This document shows, in pieces, positions 26,001-38,000 of a stretch of 42,731 nt of DNA. The translations under genes were made by a program, and so were the position numbers. The DNA lies in contig NW_019091393.1 of NCBI RefSeq assembly GCF_001949145.1, positions 723,330 to 766,060 of the forward strand, written 5' to 3'. The notes under the pieces are model-generated. The model saw only the letters and a list, made by a program, of their open reading frames with translations. It had not been told where the DNA came from and searched no databases. The stretch's first letter is position 1, and each line of letters begins with the position of its first letter. Source of the stretch: Acanthaster planci. Taxonomy: Eukaryota; Echinodermata; Asteroidea; Valvatida; Acanthasteridae.

Positions 26001-29000
26001 GAGGAACTTTAGACAAAAACCTTCCACATGTGGGCTTAACAACACCTATGGCTGATGAAGTCAAAGTTGCTTTGCCCATTTGTATGAGAGGGGTAATGCA
26101 AGGCAAAAGACGGCAAGGAACACAACTGTGCTTCAGTTCAGAAGTTTCAGAGAAGGGGAAAGGGTCGCATCATAGCAATAATGATGCAGTTGCCTTGTGA
26201 GTAAACTCCAGGCACAGATTGGCCACATGATTTACAACAAGGCTAAAATGGATCAGTGGCAAATGGGGTAAAATTCACAGAGCCTCAAAGTGGAGACACT
26301 TCACTGAGCGCACCAATTATCTGCTTAGCAAGAATAAGATCCAGACAAGAAAGTCATGGTGACTTTACTGCCCGTAAGTAGGGGCCTGTTGGTTTCTGCT
26401 TAGCACCTACTGGGTAAACTTGGCTGAGCAAGAAGGGTTCCCTGAGAAATCTGAGACCAAAATTCCATACTTTTCCAAGACTTTTCCAAGAGTAAAGTAT
26501 GATGCTTTCCATGACATTTAATACCACTGGTTTGCATTGGTTTTATGCACCAGACAACTGCTATAGCCATTACTGCAGACTGACAAGGATAAAGCTTGTC
26601 AATTTCTCATTCTTTGTTGTCACATCAAAAGCGCTTCTCAAAAGTAATCCTTGCATGATTTTCATTTCATTGACTCTTCCATGACCTTTCCTCTGGCAAC
26701 AGGATTCCAGGACATGCTATTTTCCCTCAGTTTTCCATGACTTTCCAGGACAACTTTTTTTCAAGGATTTTCCAGATTCTCCTTGACTGTAGGAACCCTG
26801 AAGATTTCCTGGTAAGCAGCACTATGAAAATTGGCCCTTAGGATCTGACAAAACGCTGCCGAGGAGCTGAAACATTTGCACGGGTAGAAGACTTGCTGGG
26901 GGAACCAACGTATGGTCCTTCCACCTGAGTGGCCAGTTTCACCTCCTACCCTTCCATCCCCCTCCCAAAAAAATCTGGAGGGAAAAAAACAGACCAAGGA
27001 CTATGTGCCTCCAATTAATGGCCTGCATGTTCTCTTAACAAGGCAACTTCCTGATCATATCATCACTATGACACACGTAGGGTGACTCACCAATCCCCAA
27101 TACCCCCCGACCACGCAATACCCTCCCTTCAAGACTTCTTGGCAGTGGCATAGATCTCGACACCCACCTCAGGTTGGAGCCATTACCAGAATGTAGGACG
27201 GACGGTCTGACAGAACCCGAGCAGCTGATAAAGCAGGCTAGCACTCACTTTCGTCTTTTGCCACGCAAAAAACCCCAAAAAGCACGCAACATGGAAGTAG
27301 GGGGAAAAAAGAGGAAATTCTGAGACGCATAAGACTTTGTACTTTCCAATTTGTAGTGGTGTGTATGTTGGAGGTAATACATGAGGAAATTAACTGATCT
27401 GATTGCAAGTTGCATGCCTGCTAAATGTCCACCTTAAGCTGCAACATCAAGGGGGTGGGCAAGACACCAAACAGCTCACCGTGAAAGTTCAGAACACTCT
27501 ACGTCGTCATGACCATAATATGCCTTGAAAGCTGTTAAGTCCTGTCACTTCTAAAGGAAGGAAAATTTATCAAGGATAAATTTACACACCTTCACTTTTA
27601 CACAAAAAGAGATCAGCCCATGAACTCAGCCCATGAACTCAGCCCATGAGTTCAGCAACTGAGCTCATGACCTCAGCCCATGAACTCATCCCACGATGAG
27701 GTCAGTCTGAATACTCAGCCCATGTGCTCGGGTCACAAGCTCTGCCCATGATCCTATGAGCCCAACCCATGAGCTCAACCAAGCAATGAGCTTGTTCCAT
27801 CTCCATGACTCGAGCCTCTACTCTTTCTTACCATGCAGTGACAGTCAAAAGGGACAAGAGATGAGAAGAAGATGGTCCTCTCAGCCTCGGTGAAGTTCTC
27901 GGGGATGCAAGGTAGACTCATCGCCAGGATGCGACGCTTGCAGACCTCTAAGGCTGCAACAAAAAAGCCAGCAAGCATCAAATCAAAAGGCATGCCAACG
28001 CTACCTCACGGACAAGATCACGTTATCCCTCAACAGCCAAAAATGGTGAAGAGCACTGATACGGAGGAATTCATGAGCACAACTACCTGCAATTTGTGCT
28101 TAAGTTTGTCTCCCTCAACCTTTTAACCCTAAGCCCCAAGGGTGTATGTAAAATCGTATTGAAATTGGAGGATTTGGGACTGTTAGGGTTAGCCCTAACC
28201 CCCTAGGGTGTATGAAAAATCGTATCGAAATTGGAGGATTTGGGACTGTTAGGGTTAAAGAAGTGTTTGTACATGTAGCTTTACTCCAAAAGTGAAAACA
28301 AAAAACACAAACAAAGAGAGAAAAAAGTTTCAGCAGGCCAATCTATGGTTGTTCAGTGAATCAAACGGAGTGTACCACAACTGTTTGAGTCTTTCCACTG
28401 CCTGCTGTTAAAAAAAAAAAAAGAAACCAGCACCCAAGAAAAAATTGAAGCCACATGTAAGTACATGTACCTTGGGATGCAAAGATAATTGCGAGGGGTG
28501 AAACATTGCTGACTCCTTTTTTTTTTTGAACAACTAGTGTCAAATGTTTCACGAGGGTTTACACATCTAGGGCCTACATGTAGCCAGGAATTCTGGGACA
28601 CTCGCATGACTCTGGGAGTAATGAAATTTGTCATTGTCAAGTCTTGGCTAAGTTATCTGTTGGCAATGGATCGTTCAGAGACCTGGAGGAAATGTCCCCA
28701 GAGGACAATGCAAAAGTAGATCTGAGTTCAACCTCGTCAAACTGCCACTGGAAATCTTGATTTGTTTTTCTTGATTTCCGACTCACCAATACCTGCATGT
28801 CATTCATGCTGTCAAAAGTTTCAAAATCTCTCGACAGTTTTGAGAGCAGCCAATATCTGAATCAGTTATCATCACAGGTCATCACTAACACACGATTCTA
28901 TATGGGAGATTGTAGTTATTTAGCGACTCATGAATTTATTTACTTCGAGTTTCGTGCATTAAGGGTAGCCTGGTCAGTCAAGACCCACTATCTTTAACCC

Positions 29001-32000
29001 TAACACTCCTCAATCCTTCACCTGTTGGAGGACTGAGGAGTGTTAGGGTTAAGGGACTGAAGGCTACGCAAATGAAATAGTCTGCACATAAATGTGTTGT
29101 TCAACTGGACGCTCTAGACTGTGCACAAGTGCATCCTTGCTGGTGAAAAAGAGACAGGCAAGGCTGACATTTGAAGAAAATGACTCCTTTAAGGAAACTT
29201 CATACAAGTACCAGGTGCTTAGTGCATCCCACCATAAATATGCTTGGTGGATGAGCATGTTGTGTAAGCTTAAAAAGACGCTGTTGCTAGGTAACAAAGC
29301 ATCCTCGCTTAACCATGAATGCGAGTCGTAAAGTCTGGCCTCATTTGCATCATGTATGTATGAATACATGAAGCCTACTGTCTCGATCATTTAGAGAGAT
29401 TATATCTCTAGCTTTCGGTTGGGAGTAGGGGCCCCATTTAGTAAGGTCCCTGGGAAGTGTTACCATGGCAACTTGGTTTAAAACAAAAGTGGGTGTGATG
29501 AAGTCTTGAGAAAGTTCATGCCACACTGTGGCTCATAAGTTGCACTCTCATCTGCCCCTGCATGAAGCAGATGGCAGGTCAGACCCCTGAGAAAATCAAG
29601 ACGGATGCTCTTAAAATTGGCTCCTAAGGATTGAGCAATCTCTTCATAAGTCTTTTATGACATATATGTAACTTGGAACTTTTGGAGCACATTTTCGCAG
29701 GATTAAAGGCTTGACACCGTATGTTAGCACCCACAGTTCTCAAATTGCAATTATAAACACTGAGTCACCATCACCATCAATCATCTGTCCTAAAACCTGG
29801 AAGCACTCAGGAATTGGCACTTTTTCTTTTACTCTGTTGAATCAAATGTGTTTGACTCAATGTTTTGATTACCAGTGACGTCATGGCAGCTTTAACCTTC
29901 TCCATCAGAATCTTATTTGGCATCTCTGAAGACCAGTTAACATTAGTTCAATCAGTTGAGGTTAAAAAATATTCAAAGGTAGAAGTAAACAGCCACCAGA
30001 GTGATTAAGAAAGAGTTCTGGATGAAGCCACTCACTGTAGTCATTACTTGGCAGCAGTTGGAGCTCCTTGTCTCCTGGTGAGCTTTCAGGTTTCCCCTCT
30101 GTCCCCTGGTCCGAGAAAGAGGATGTCTGCTGGTGCTCTATCGTTGGTTTGGTATCTGAGTCAACAAAGCAAACCAGGGATATAGTTGCGTCCATCACCA
30201 GTCCAATCACAACTAATAGAATTGTTCATTCTTGGCATTTGATGCCTTAGTGTTACCTGCAAACCCAACCCAATGTCACATTTATCAACTTGCCTACATA
30301 AATGTCCAGCCAGGTAATTTTTGCTTAATCCAAAATCCTACCCTCTTGGCATAAATCCTTAAAACTGGTATCAGACAAATCACGACCTAGCCGAATCAGT
30401 AATTTCAATTATGGGAGAAGAGACCTTAAAATTCAGGGAATTAAGCTTGATGTGCGCACACTAAGCCTGAGGGAAAGATAACATCATTGTAAAAACCATT
30501 TCAACCATCCAACTCCTTCACAAAGGTGAATAACCCTAGAGTACATGTAGTTCACCGTCCACTAGGGTTCATGAACTCCATTCAATCCATTATCTATGTT
30601 TTATCGACCCATTCCAGTTGAAAGTCTTCCTGTCTGCATGCAACTGCCCATTCACCTGGGACATATTTGGAAGATGGCATTTTAAGCTTTACCGATAAAC
30701 CCATTGAAGAGATAAATGGAGCATTCTTTACATGAGGGCATTAGATTAGTAGTCTTGACGAAAATAACGTGTCTGCATGTTTTAGGTGCAAAAATACCCT
30801 TTTGGGTTTTAAAAACAAATTCAAATGTCCTGCTGTGTGGGGTGAACAACGCGGCTTGAGGAGGCCTGTGAAGAACTTGAAGAGTCAGCTTTTCATGGAA
30901 TTTGGCAGGGCTGTGATATCAGTCCTTAGAGAAAGCTTTGAATCTCATAACTTCCACAATTCACATGTGAGTCAGGCCTTATTGCAGCTTCCTTGTTCTT
31001 TCTAGGCATAACCCAAAATGTCAACTGGACTTGTGGCAGTGCGTCCACCATGTGTTACTGAGGATCTTGAAGGAGGGGGGGTGGGGAGAGAACCTCCGAC
31101 TTTGATTTCGGCTTCATTGTTAACCACCTCTGACAAGAACCCATCAGCCATGTGCTGAACATGTTATCCACTGTCACCACCTCAAGGCTACAGCTCCGCA
31201 GCAGTTTACATCCATAGTTGTATCACGATACTCCATATAGCCCGGCAAGGAAATCCCCCATCTGCTTGGGGTGTCACCCCCCGCAATGTACCGTCTCCTC
31301 AAGCCGCCTTGTTGTTCGACCCCCTTAATCACAGCTGAAGGGTTGAGTAAGACTGAGGGGTGCAATCTTAACACCTCCCCCTCTTTTTTTTTTTTTCTTG
31401 CTAATGAGAGAGGAGAGTAATGGTAGGGAGTTGGCTGGGATAATTTGGCCTGGCATGAAGGGATCAAGGGTGTTGGGTACACTCAGAGTGTGTCAACTCT
31501 TTTCTAACACCACTTGCCGTCTTGCTCCATAATTGGGAAAGCTGTGTGGTAGGCCGGTGGAGAGCTTTGCACGGGTACGGGGCAAATATAGAACTCTGAT
31601 TCATAGGTGCGGGGATGCCACATTATTCTTGGCAATGATCACACTGGCTGAGAGTCACGGAGAGTGTTGCTTTGTTTGTTCTAGGTTTCACAGAAAAGCC
31701 TATTTTTTTCAGTGGATTAATTCAATTAATTTTGTACCAGTTACGAAGCCGTACATTTCTCAAAAGCACACTGTACATGAAGGACAATGCCGCTGAGAAA
31801 CTTGAAGAAACCTACAGAGAGAGGACAGGAAACATCAGTGGGGAAAACCTTGAAGTGATTTTTCTGGGTAAAGCACATACTGAAAACACAAACCACACAT
31901 CGATCTGAGTGGGATTCAAACCCAGGTCCCACAAAAGGTGGAGACAGTGTGGGTGAAATGACATTTAAACTTTGTGATCAAGAACAAGGTGAGGATTTAA

Positions 32001-35000
32001 ATCCAACACACAAATCTTACCCACAGGGCAAGCAATGGTCAGTTCTTATGATGCCATATTGCAGCACTCTTCAAGAGAGACGGAAATCTCCAGCACAAAA
32101 TATTTTCACTTTGGTTGATTCCATAGAACATGGACCAAAAAGAACTCTCTGGTGACAGATAATGACCTCTAAGGGCTGTCGTTTATAGAAAAAGTTTCTG
32201 GTCTTGTTTGGTCTCAGAGACAGATTAAAAAGCAAATGCGTGGACTGTTTCCCTTATTTGTTAGCGTTAATTGATTATGTTTTAGATCAATGAACATGCT
32301 GTTGTTTGAAACAGTACCGAAAGGATTACTCTTCAAAGTTGATTATAAACTGTACATAATAATTTCCTCCATTAGGTGCTACATGTGGGGTACCTGATGA
32401 CAAATGAGTACCCTAACTTCCTCCTTCAAAAGTATCGTTTTGTGGCTAACTGGCCGATTATTTGACCGCAGATAAAGAGCTACATGAGTAACCTTCAAAT
32501 TGGCCACAGATTGGTAAGACTTTAAGACAGCGGTAGATGGAATTTGAACGACAGCCTTTAGTGCTGGCATCCCCCTCAACTCCCACGACTGAGCAATATA
32601 CCCCAAAAAGCTGTGACTGAAAGGCAACGCAGGCCAGCTGTGACCCCCCATTGCACTTAAGGGAGAGGTGCGTCATTCTCCCGGCCTGACATAAGTGGCC
32701 AGCTGATGAGCCAACTGTTGCTCACTCTTTAAAGCCGCAGTCACTTCTCATCCGCTACGACCAAGGCCGAGGCCTGTTAGTGCCAAGCAGGTATGTACCG
32801 AGAGATAATAACGCCAGTGACATTCCTGCAGCAGGTTCACCAGTTACTAGGCTTTTTTTTCTTGAGGTTCTTTATCTTTCAGCCTGCTAGTCCCTGATGC
32901 TTCAAGGGCACAGACAGGATAACAAGTCACTTTCAATAGAATATTTGATCATTGTACGTGTACGTGATGACAAGTTACACAACATCTATGACACAATACA
33001 GAAAGCAGTCTCGTCCTGTTCCTGTGATAAGTCAAAGCAAATAGAGTTAAGCACAACAAATACAGTAAGAAACTCTTTAAAAGATCACTATACCAATCCT
33101 TGTCAGACATAACCTCTGGCTCACACCTTTTATACCATGTATGTGTACACATTTAACATGCCACTCTTTGACTGTTGTGAGTAGGCCACAGCGCCACCAA
33201 GAGTCCATGCACTAATTCAACAGACTCTAATTAAACACAGGTACATTGTACATGTAAGTTCCAGTAATCCAAGTTTAACCTGCATACCTGTATCATCTTG
33301 TAAGGAAGACAACATGCTGAGTGAGAGATGTTCGGTTTCCCAGGTTGGCAAGGGGGGGGAATCTGGCTTTTTCAGATAATGGCAACATGCCAGCAACACT
33401 TGACGATATGATACGGCGCCACAGTCTGACTGAAGTGTTGAAACAAAGTGGGATTTGGGATGGTTTTCTCTAAAAGCTTCCCCCCCCCTCACCAATGCAC
33501 ACTGCTGGAAATGTTTGGTGAGTGAGCACGTATTTCACTGGCGAATCCCAGGAAAGCCTGATTTGGAAAGATAAACATGTTGATAGGGCCAGCACTCAAC
33601 AAGGGAAGCGGGGCCCTTTGCAATTTGGTGGGAGCACCTTGTGCCGAATATTGACGGTCCCTCCAGCCACTCCAACACTGTGCAAGGTGCGCTGAGCACT
33701 CCCTATCAGACCTGCAGACAATTTGCTGCTCTCAGACAGATTAAAATGAATAGGTTGCTCAAATTTACTTTAAAAAGCTCAGATACTATACATTTAATGC
33801 TTCTCCAAAAAACTCTTTGTGGAAATGCTGGTATCATGAAAATACTCTCTTTGTTCTCGTACTTTTTTTTGTGTGTAGGATGTTAAGCTTTTGTTGAGCA
33901 AGTTGGAAAGTCTGATATTGGACATGAGGTCTGATGCCTTATTGCGGACTGAATCAATGCTGTGAGCATTTAACAAACAAATTTCAGGAGAGTATGAACA
34001 AAGGCAATGCAATCACCAACTTCAGAAAATGATACTCTCATTTTGACCACAGCTTCAAAATCAATCAAGAAGTTTCTCTTGTCTTTTTTGGCGGCCTGAA
34101 CCTCTGGACTGAAGAAATCCCCCAGCAGAAAATCATGATCAACAACTCCAAGTTGACTTATGGCCTTGTTAGCCACGTTATCAGGTCCCGTCCTGATATA
34201 TTGTCCCAGCGCACTGCAGAGTACGAAATACGAGAAGCCTTCAGCCGTTTTTTATCGCAAGTCATGGCATCCTGGTGTGAACCGCCATAATAGCGTGCTT
34301 TTGTTAATGGCCGAGGCTACGAGGAAATTAGTAATTTTCCTCTATAGCTCTGTCAGGTTGATGCCTACCAGTCTGTAGTCAAATTGCTTGATTGGAAACG
34401 TGTGTGAGTGCCGGCTGTGTTTCGTGTTAGTGCAATATTTTACAAGATTTCCACGTGTAAATTAAAGACACTGAGGGAGGACCTTCAGTCTACCAAGAGG
34501 ATGTCAACTATGAGTCGTGTGGATCACTGGCACTTTGCAGGTCCATGGAGGGTCTAGAGTCAAGTGGGGGTTTTCTCCATGATAGGAGCGTATCTCAAGT
34601 TGGCTGCTTCTTTGTCAGATAAAGCCCTGTCTCATCCCCCCTGGAGAACCTCAGAAGGGTTGACGGGAAGGAGACAATGAGGGAGTTTCTTCCTTCAGAA
34701 GAGGGAGGAAGCTCAACTCGGTGGAAATACTTAGGACAAAAGCCAAACTGCCGTGGACTGTCCAAACTAACACCACCTGTGCTAGAGCAGACCTGGGTAA
34801 GACTAGGACAGTCACGTCCCCTGTAGACCTGCAATCTGTCAGCTTGACAACACAATGGACTACATCTACCTCAGCAGATGCAGGTGACCAACACTTGACT
34901 TTCCCACTTATGCAATACTGTTGGGTGGGGTCTGTGAAACCTGTCTTCCATGCTCTTCCCCCCTTCCCCTTTTTCAGAAGTCGGAATGAGTCAGGAAACT

Positions 35001-38000
35001 ACACTGTCACATTCTAATTACGCACTGAAGAAGCCACGATGTATGTATTCTAGATGAGAAAGTACAGTACAAGTGACTGTGTGGTCTTTTGGGAGAGAGA
35101 TACACAGTGTAGGCCTCAACAATTCAATCAGTTCACTAGGAATGTCGCAAGGAAGGGGAAGGCGAGCAGTAAACAATAACAGTTCACTTGAATAGCTTGT
35201 GAATTGGCTACGACAAAATGACCTGTGATGGACTTACAGGGACTTGCAGGGATTTGTGATGGACTCAAATGCAACACTGCTCAAGAAATAACATTAAGTT
35301 ATGTAATGTATTATTCAATGGTGGTTTAACTTGAAACTGACCACTGCAAATATGACATGATTGTTGCGAGCTTATCTGGCATTGTTTGCATATAAATTCA
35401 TTCTTTATTTCACAACATTAAGAATGTACCTGGAACCCTGGGCACCGTTTCGAAACAGAAACGCATGCAGGGTGCAGATGAAAATGAAACAACACTAATT
35501 AAAAATCAAAAATTACTTTCACTATACAAAGATCTTTACCCTAAACAATAAAAAGTGGATTGTATTAAAAAGGTTATGAACCCCAGAAATTAAAACCAAT
35601 TGAAGTACACGTAACAAGGGGGGAGCTGAAATCACCAAAGATCTACAATTTCACGTAGGGACAGTTTTTCCAGGCAATATTGTGGCGGGCATTCTAAATG
35701 GTATAGCTGGCAAGCAGAGCAATTCGGCTAAGATCCTTCTTGAGATTCTGTGCTTGTTTTTTACTGGCTTGGAACGTACATGTATGAGCATGTAAATGCC
35801 TTTCATTCTCTGATGAGATTAACATTTCAGCATGAAAACACATTTTAACGCAAAAGGCAAATGACTACTTGCTGATTATAAGATAACTTTACTTGTCATG
35901 GAATGACCGCAGTGATGTAGTTGCTGAACAATGTGAACAAAACTACATATAAAATGGTTTGAGGGACACACCGCAGCCAAGACAGGGCACTCACCCCCAC
36001 AAAGATCTTGGAGAGTCTTCAGGAACCTTTCATCCGCCTTGGCGCTGGTGACAGTAAACTTCGGCTGGACTTGACGAAGAACTACCAGAAAACAAACCAT
36101 GAATCAGCATCCATTAATTCAAGAAATTTGTCATGTGAAACGAAACAGCCATTCATGAGACTGTTGGAGAGTGTATTCTTATAAATAATAATAATCTGGT
36201 TACAGTGAAACCGTATGACGGACCCCAGTATTTCCTGTCTTCTCTAAATACCAAAGCTGGACCCAATCTTTTTACTCTTATCTCTGAAGGGTTCTTCAAA
36301 GTTCTGTGAGACTGTGAGAGTAAAGAAAATCAACTCAGGGAACATCCCCATAAAATGTCCAAAGCTGACCTACTTTCTTTAAAGATGCATCCACACCCTT
36401 CCGTGAACATTACTTCCAAAGTTGAAGCAACTGTGCTAAATTAACTTGCCAATTACACCTCATTTCCAAGGAGTGGGAATGAACACGCTACGTGTCAGGA
36501 ACAATTTCCAGAGTTGATGAACCACAGCTGGGAACAGTTAAACTGGAGACAGCATAGGCGTCCTCGAAGTTTGCCAATTGTACATGACATGCACATTTTG
36601 TGAGATTAAATTTGCAAAAGAACTGGTACCCTGTTTCTCTATTTCATTTTACCTCACATTTTAAATGGGCAGACTGTGTGTTCAGGAGAGAGGAGGTTTC
36701 TTCTCGCTCTTGCCTTCTCCACATTTTATCTTTTTAAAGCTGATTTCATTTTGAGGGTTTATAACAATTGTTTAAATATTAACAAAGAAAGATATAAAAT
36801 ATTCATTTGACTTGCAACTTTGAGTTTGAAGGATTTCAAGGACTCCACCACTCGCTTAATGGATGTGGGACAAGTCCTAAAAAGAGTTATGAATGCGATG
36901 CAAGCATGTAATTAGGGAAAATGAGAGCAAGAAACTATGGGCTTCGGGCTAGACCAAGAGAGGGCACTGCTTTCTTAGCAAAGGAGGCTCCCTTGGTCAG
37001 AACTGAACTTCGCTGGTTCACAAACGACTAGGAAATGCATGTGTCACAGTCGCATCACTACCAACAGATTGTGTACTTCTGACCAATGCGACTCTTTTCA
37101 ACCAAGGAAGGGGTGCTTCTACTCAAGGGGGATACACCGATCCAGACCTGACGAGTGTACTGGCTAACGCTTCAACTGAACTACAAGGAACTTGTGCTTG
37201 GTTGTGGCTGGAAAAAGGAATGAATCGAGCCACTCACTGGCAGCTTCCTTGCGTGTATTATTTCAGACTGTAGGCAGGTACATGTCATTCAGATACAGTC
37301 TGAGGCCTGGTCAAAATCAGATGAAATGGCAGGAGTGCGTTTGGATCTCGGCACGTAAAGTTCTATGTCAAGAGGAGAACGAAAATCACACAAGTCCAGA
37401 TGTTATATGCTGCTCATATTAAACTCTTAAATGATCCCAGTTTGTTTGCAAACAAAACTGCATCTTGCAGAGCAAACAAACTCTTCCAAGCAAACAAGGA
37501 ACCTTAAACCAAGTTTAAAACCACAGAAAGTGAAAGGACCCGTCTGCATGTAAAAGAACTTGCAACAAAAGTCAGACCCTCTGCTGACTAAGTGCACGTA
37601 AATTTGAAAACAAAAATAAGTCCAAGGACTGGTTCAAATTAATGAATCAAAATTTGTACATGCTTTAGCTCTGATGATTAATTTATCAAGTTATCCTACA
37701 AGGGTCTAACAAGACTTGGGAATGTCCCAATGATTGGACGACTGTGATTAAACATTGTACAACAGATGTACATGTACGTACAGTTTATTTCTATTGTAAT
37801 TTTGGTAGGGATTGCGTGCATGTGTTCTTGTCTGACATCTGCAACTGTATTACCTACATTGTATTGGACACTGCTTTAATCCAGGATTTCCGGTTATACC
37901 GCTGACAAACAATGTACTCCTGAAATCACTTCAGCTAACAAGTGATGAGCAATTAAAGCTACTATGTGAGACAAATGTAGAGTTCGTGGTGCGGCAAGGA

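Larger units (their letters stand above)
15623..27831 (-). other. MSH5 intron 4, 12.2 kb
   Basis: This is the largest intron of the window. It holds dispersed repeats (15680-15925, 21315-21510), fold-back elements (16170-16321 and a weak one at about 16668-16752), a CT microsatellite (18383-18403), a polypurine tract (20541-20610), a hAT-like element (26434-26800), repeats at 24466-24640 and 27614-27792, and an orphan exon-like block (18549-18707). I recognised no nested gene, tRNA or rRNA. Many open frames of 60-140 codons here have no domain and look like chance. Confidence 0.7.
27954..30035 (-). other. MSH5 intron 3 (2.1 kb)
   Basis: It holds two TTAA-flanked palindromic elements (28123-28258 and 28994-29052), two poly-A/T runs near 28410 and 28518, and several ACATGTA motifs. 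No coding signal was recognised. Confidence 0.5.
30156..35994 (-). other. MSH5 intron 2 (5.8 kb)
   Basis: It contains SINE copy E (31750-31975, -), a LINE endonuclease-start fragment (33850-34000, -) and pyrimidine/purine-rich patches near 31050-31390 and 33340-33490. No nested gene was recognised. Confidence 0.5.

Noticed and set aside
27872-28126. 84-codon + strand open frame
   Set aside because: It is antisense of MSH5 exon 4, running on into its acceptor side.
31533-31908. Two overlapping open frames on the + strand
   Set aside because: They partly overlap the antisense of SINE copy E and have no domain.
33185-33215. GCGCCACCAAGAGT match to the arm of the 11831-12003 MITE
   Set aside because: It is only 14 bases with no flanking similarity or inverted partner, so it is insufficient to call a copy.
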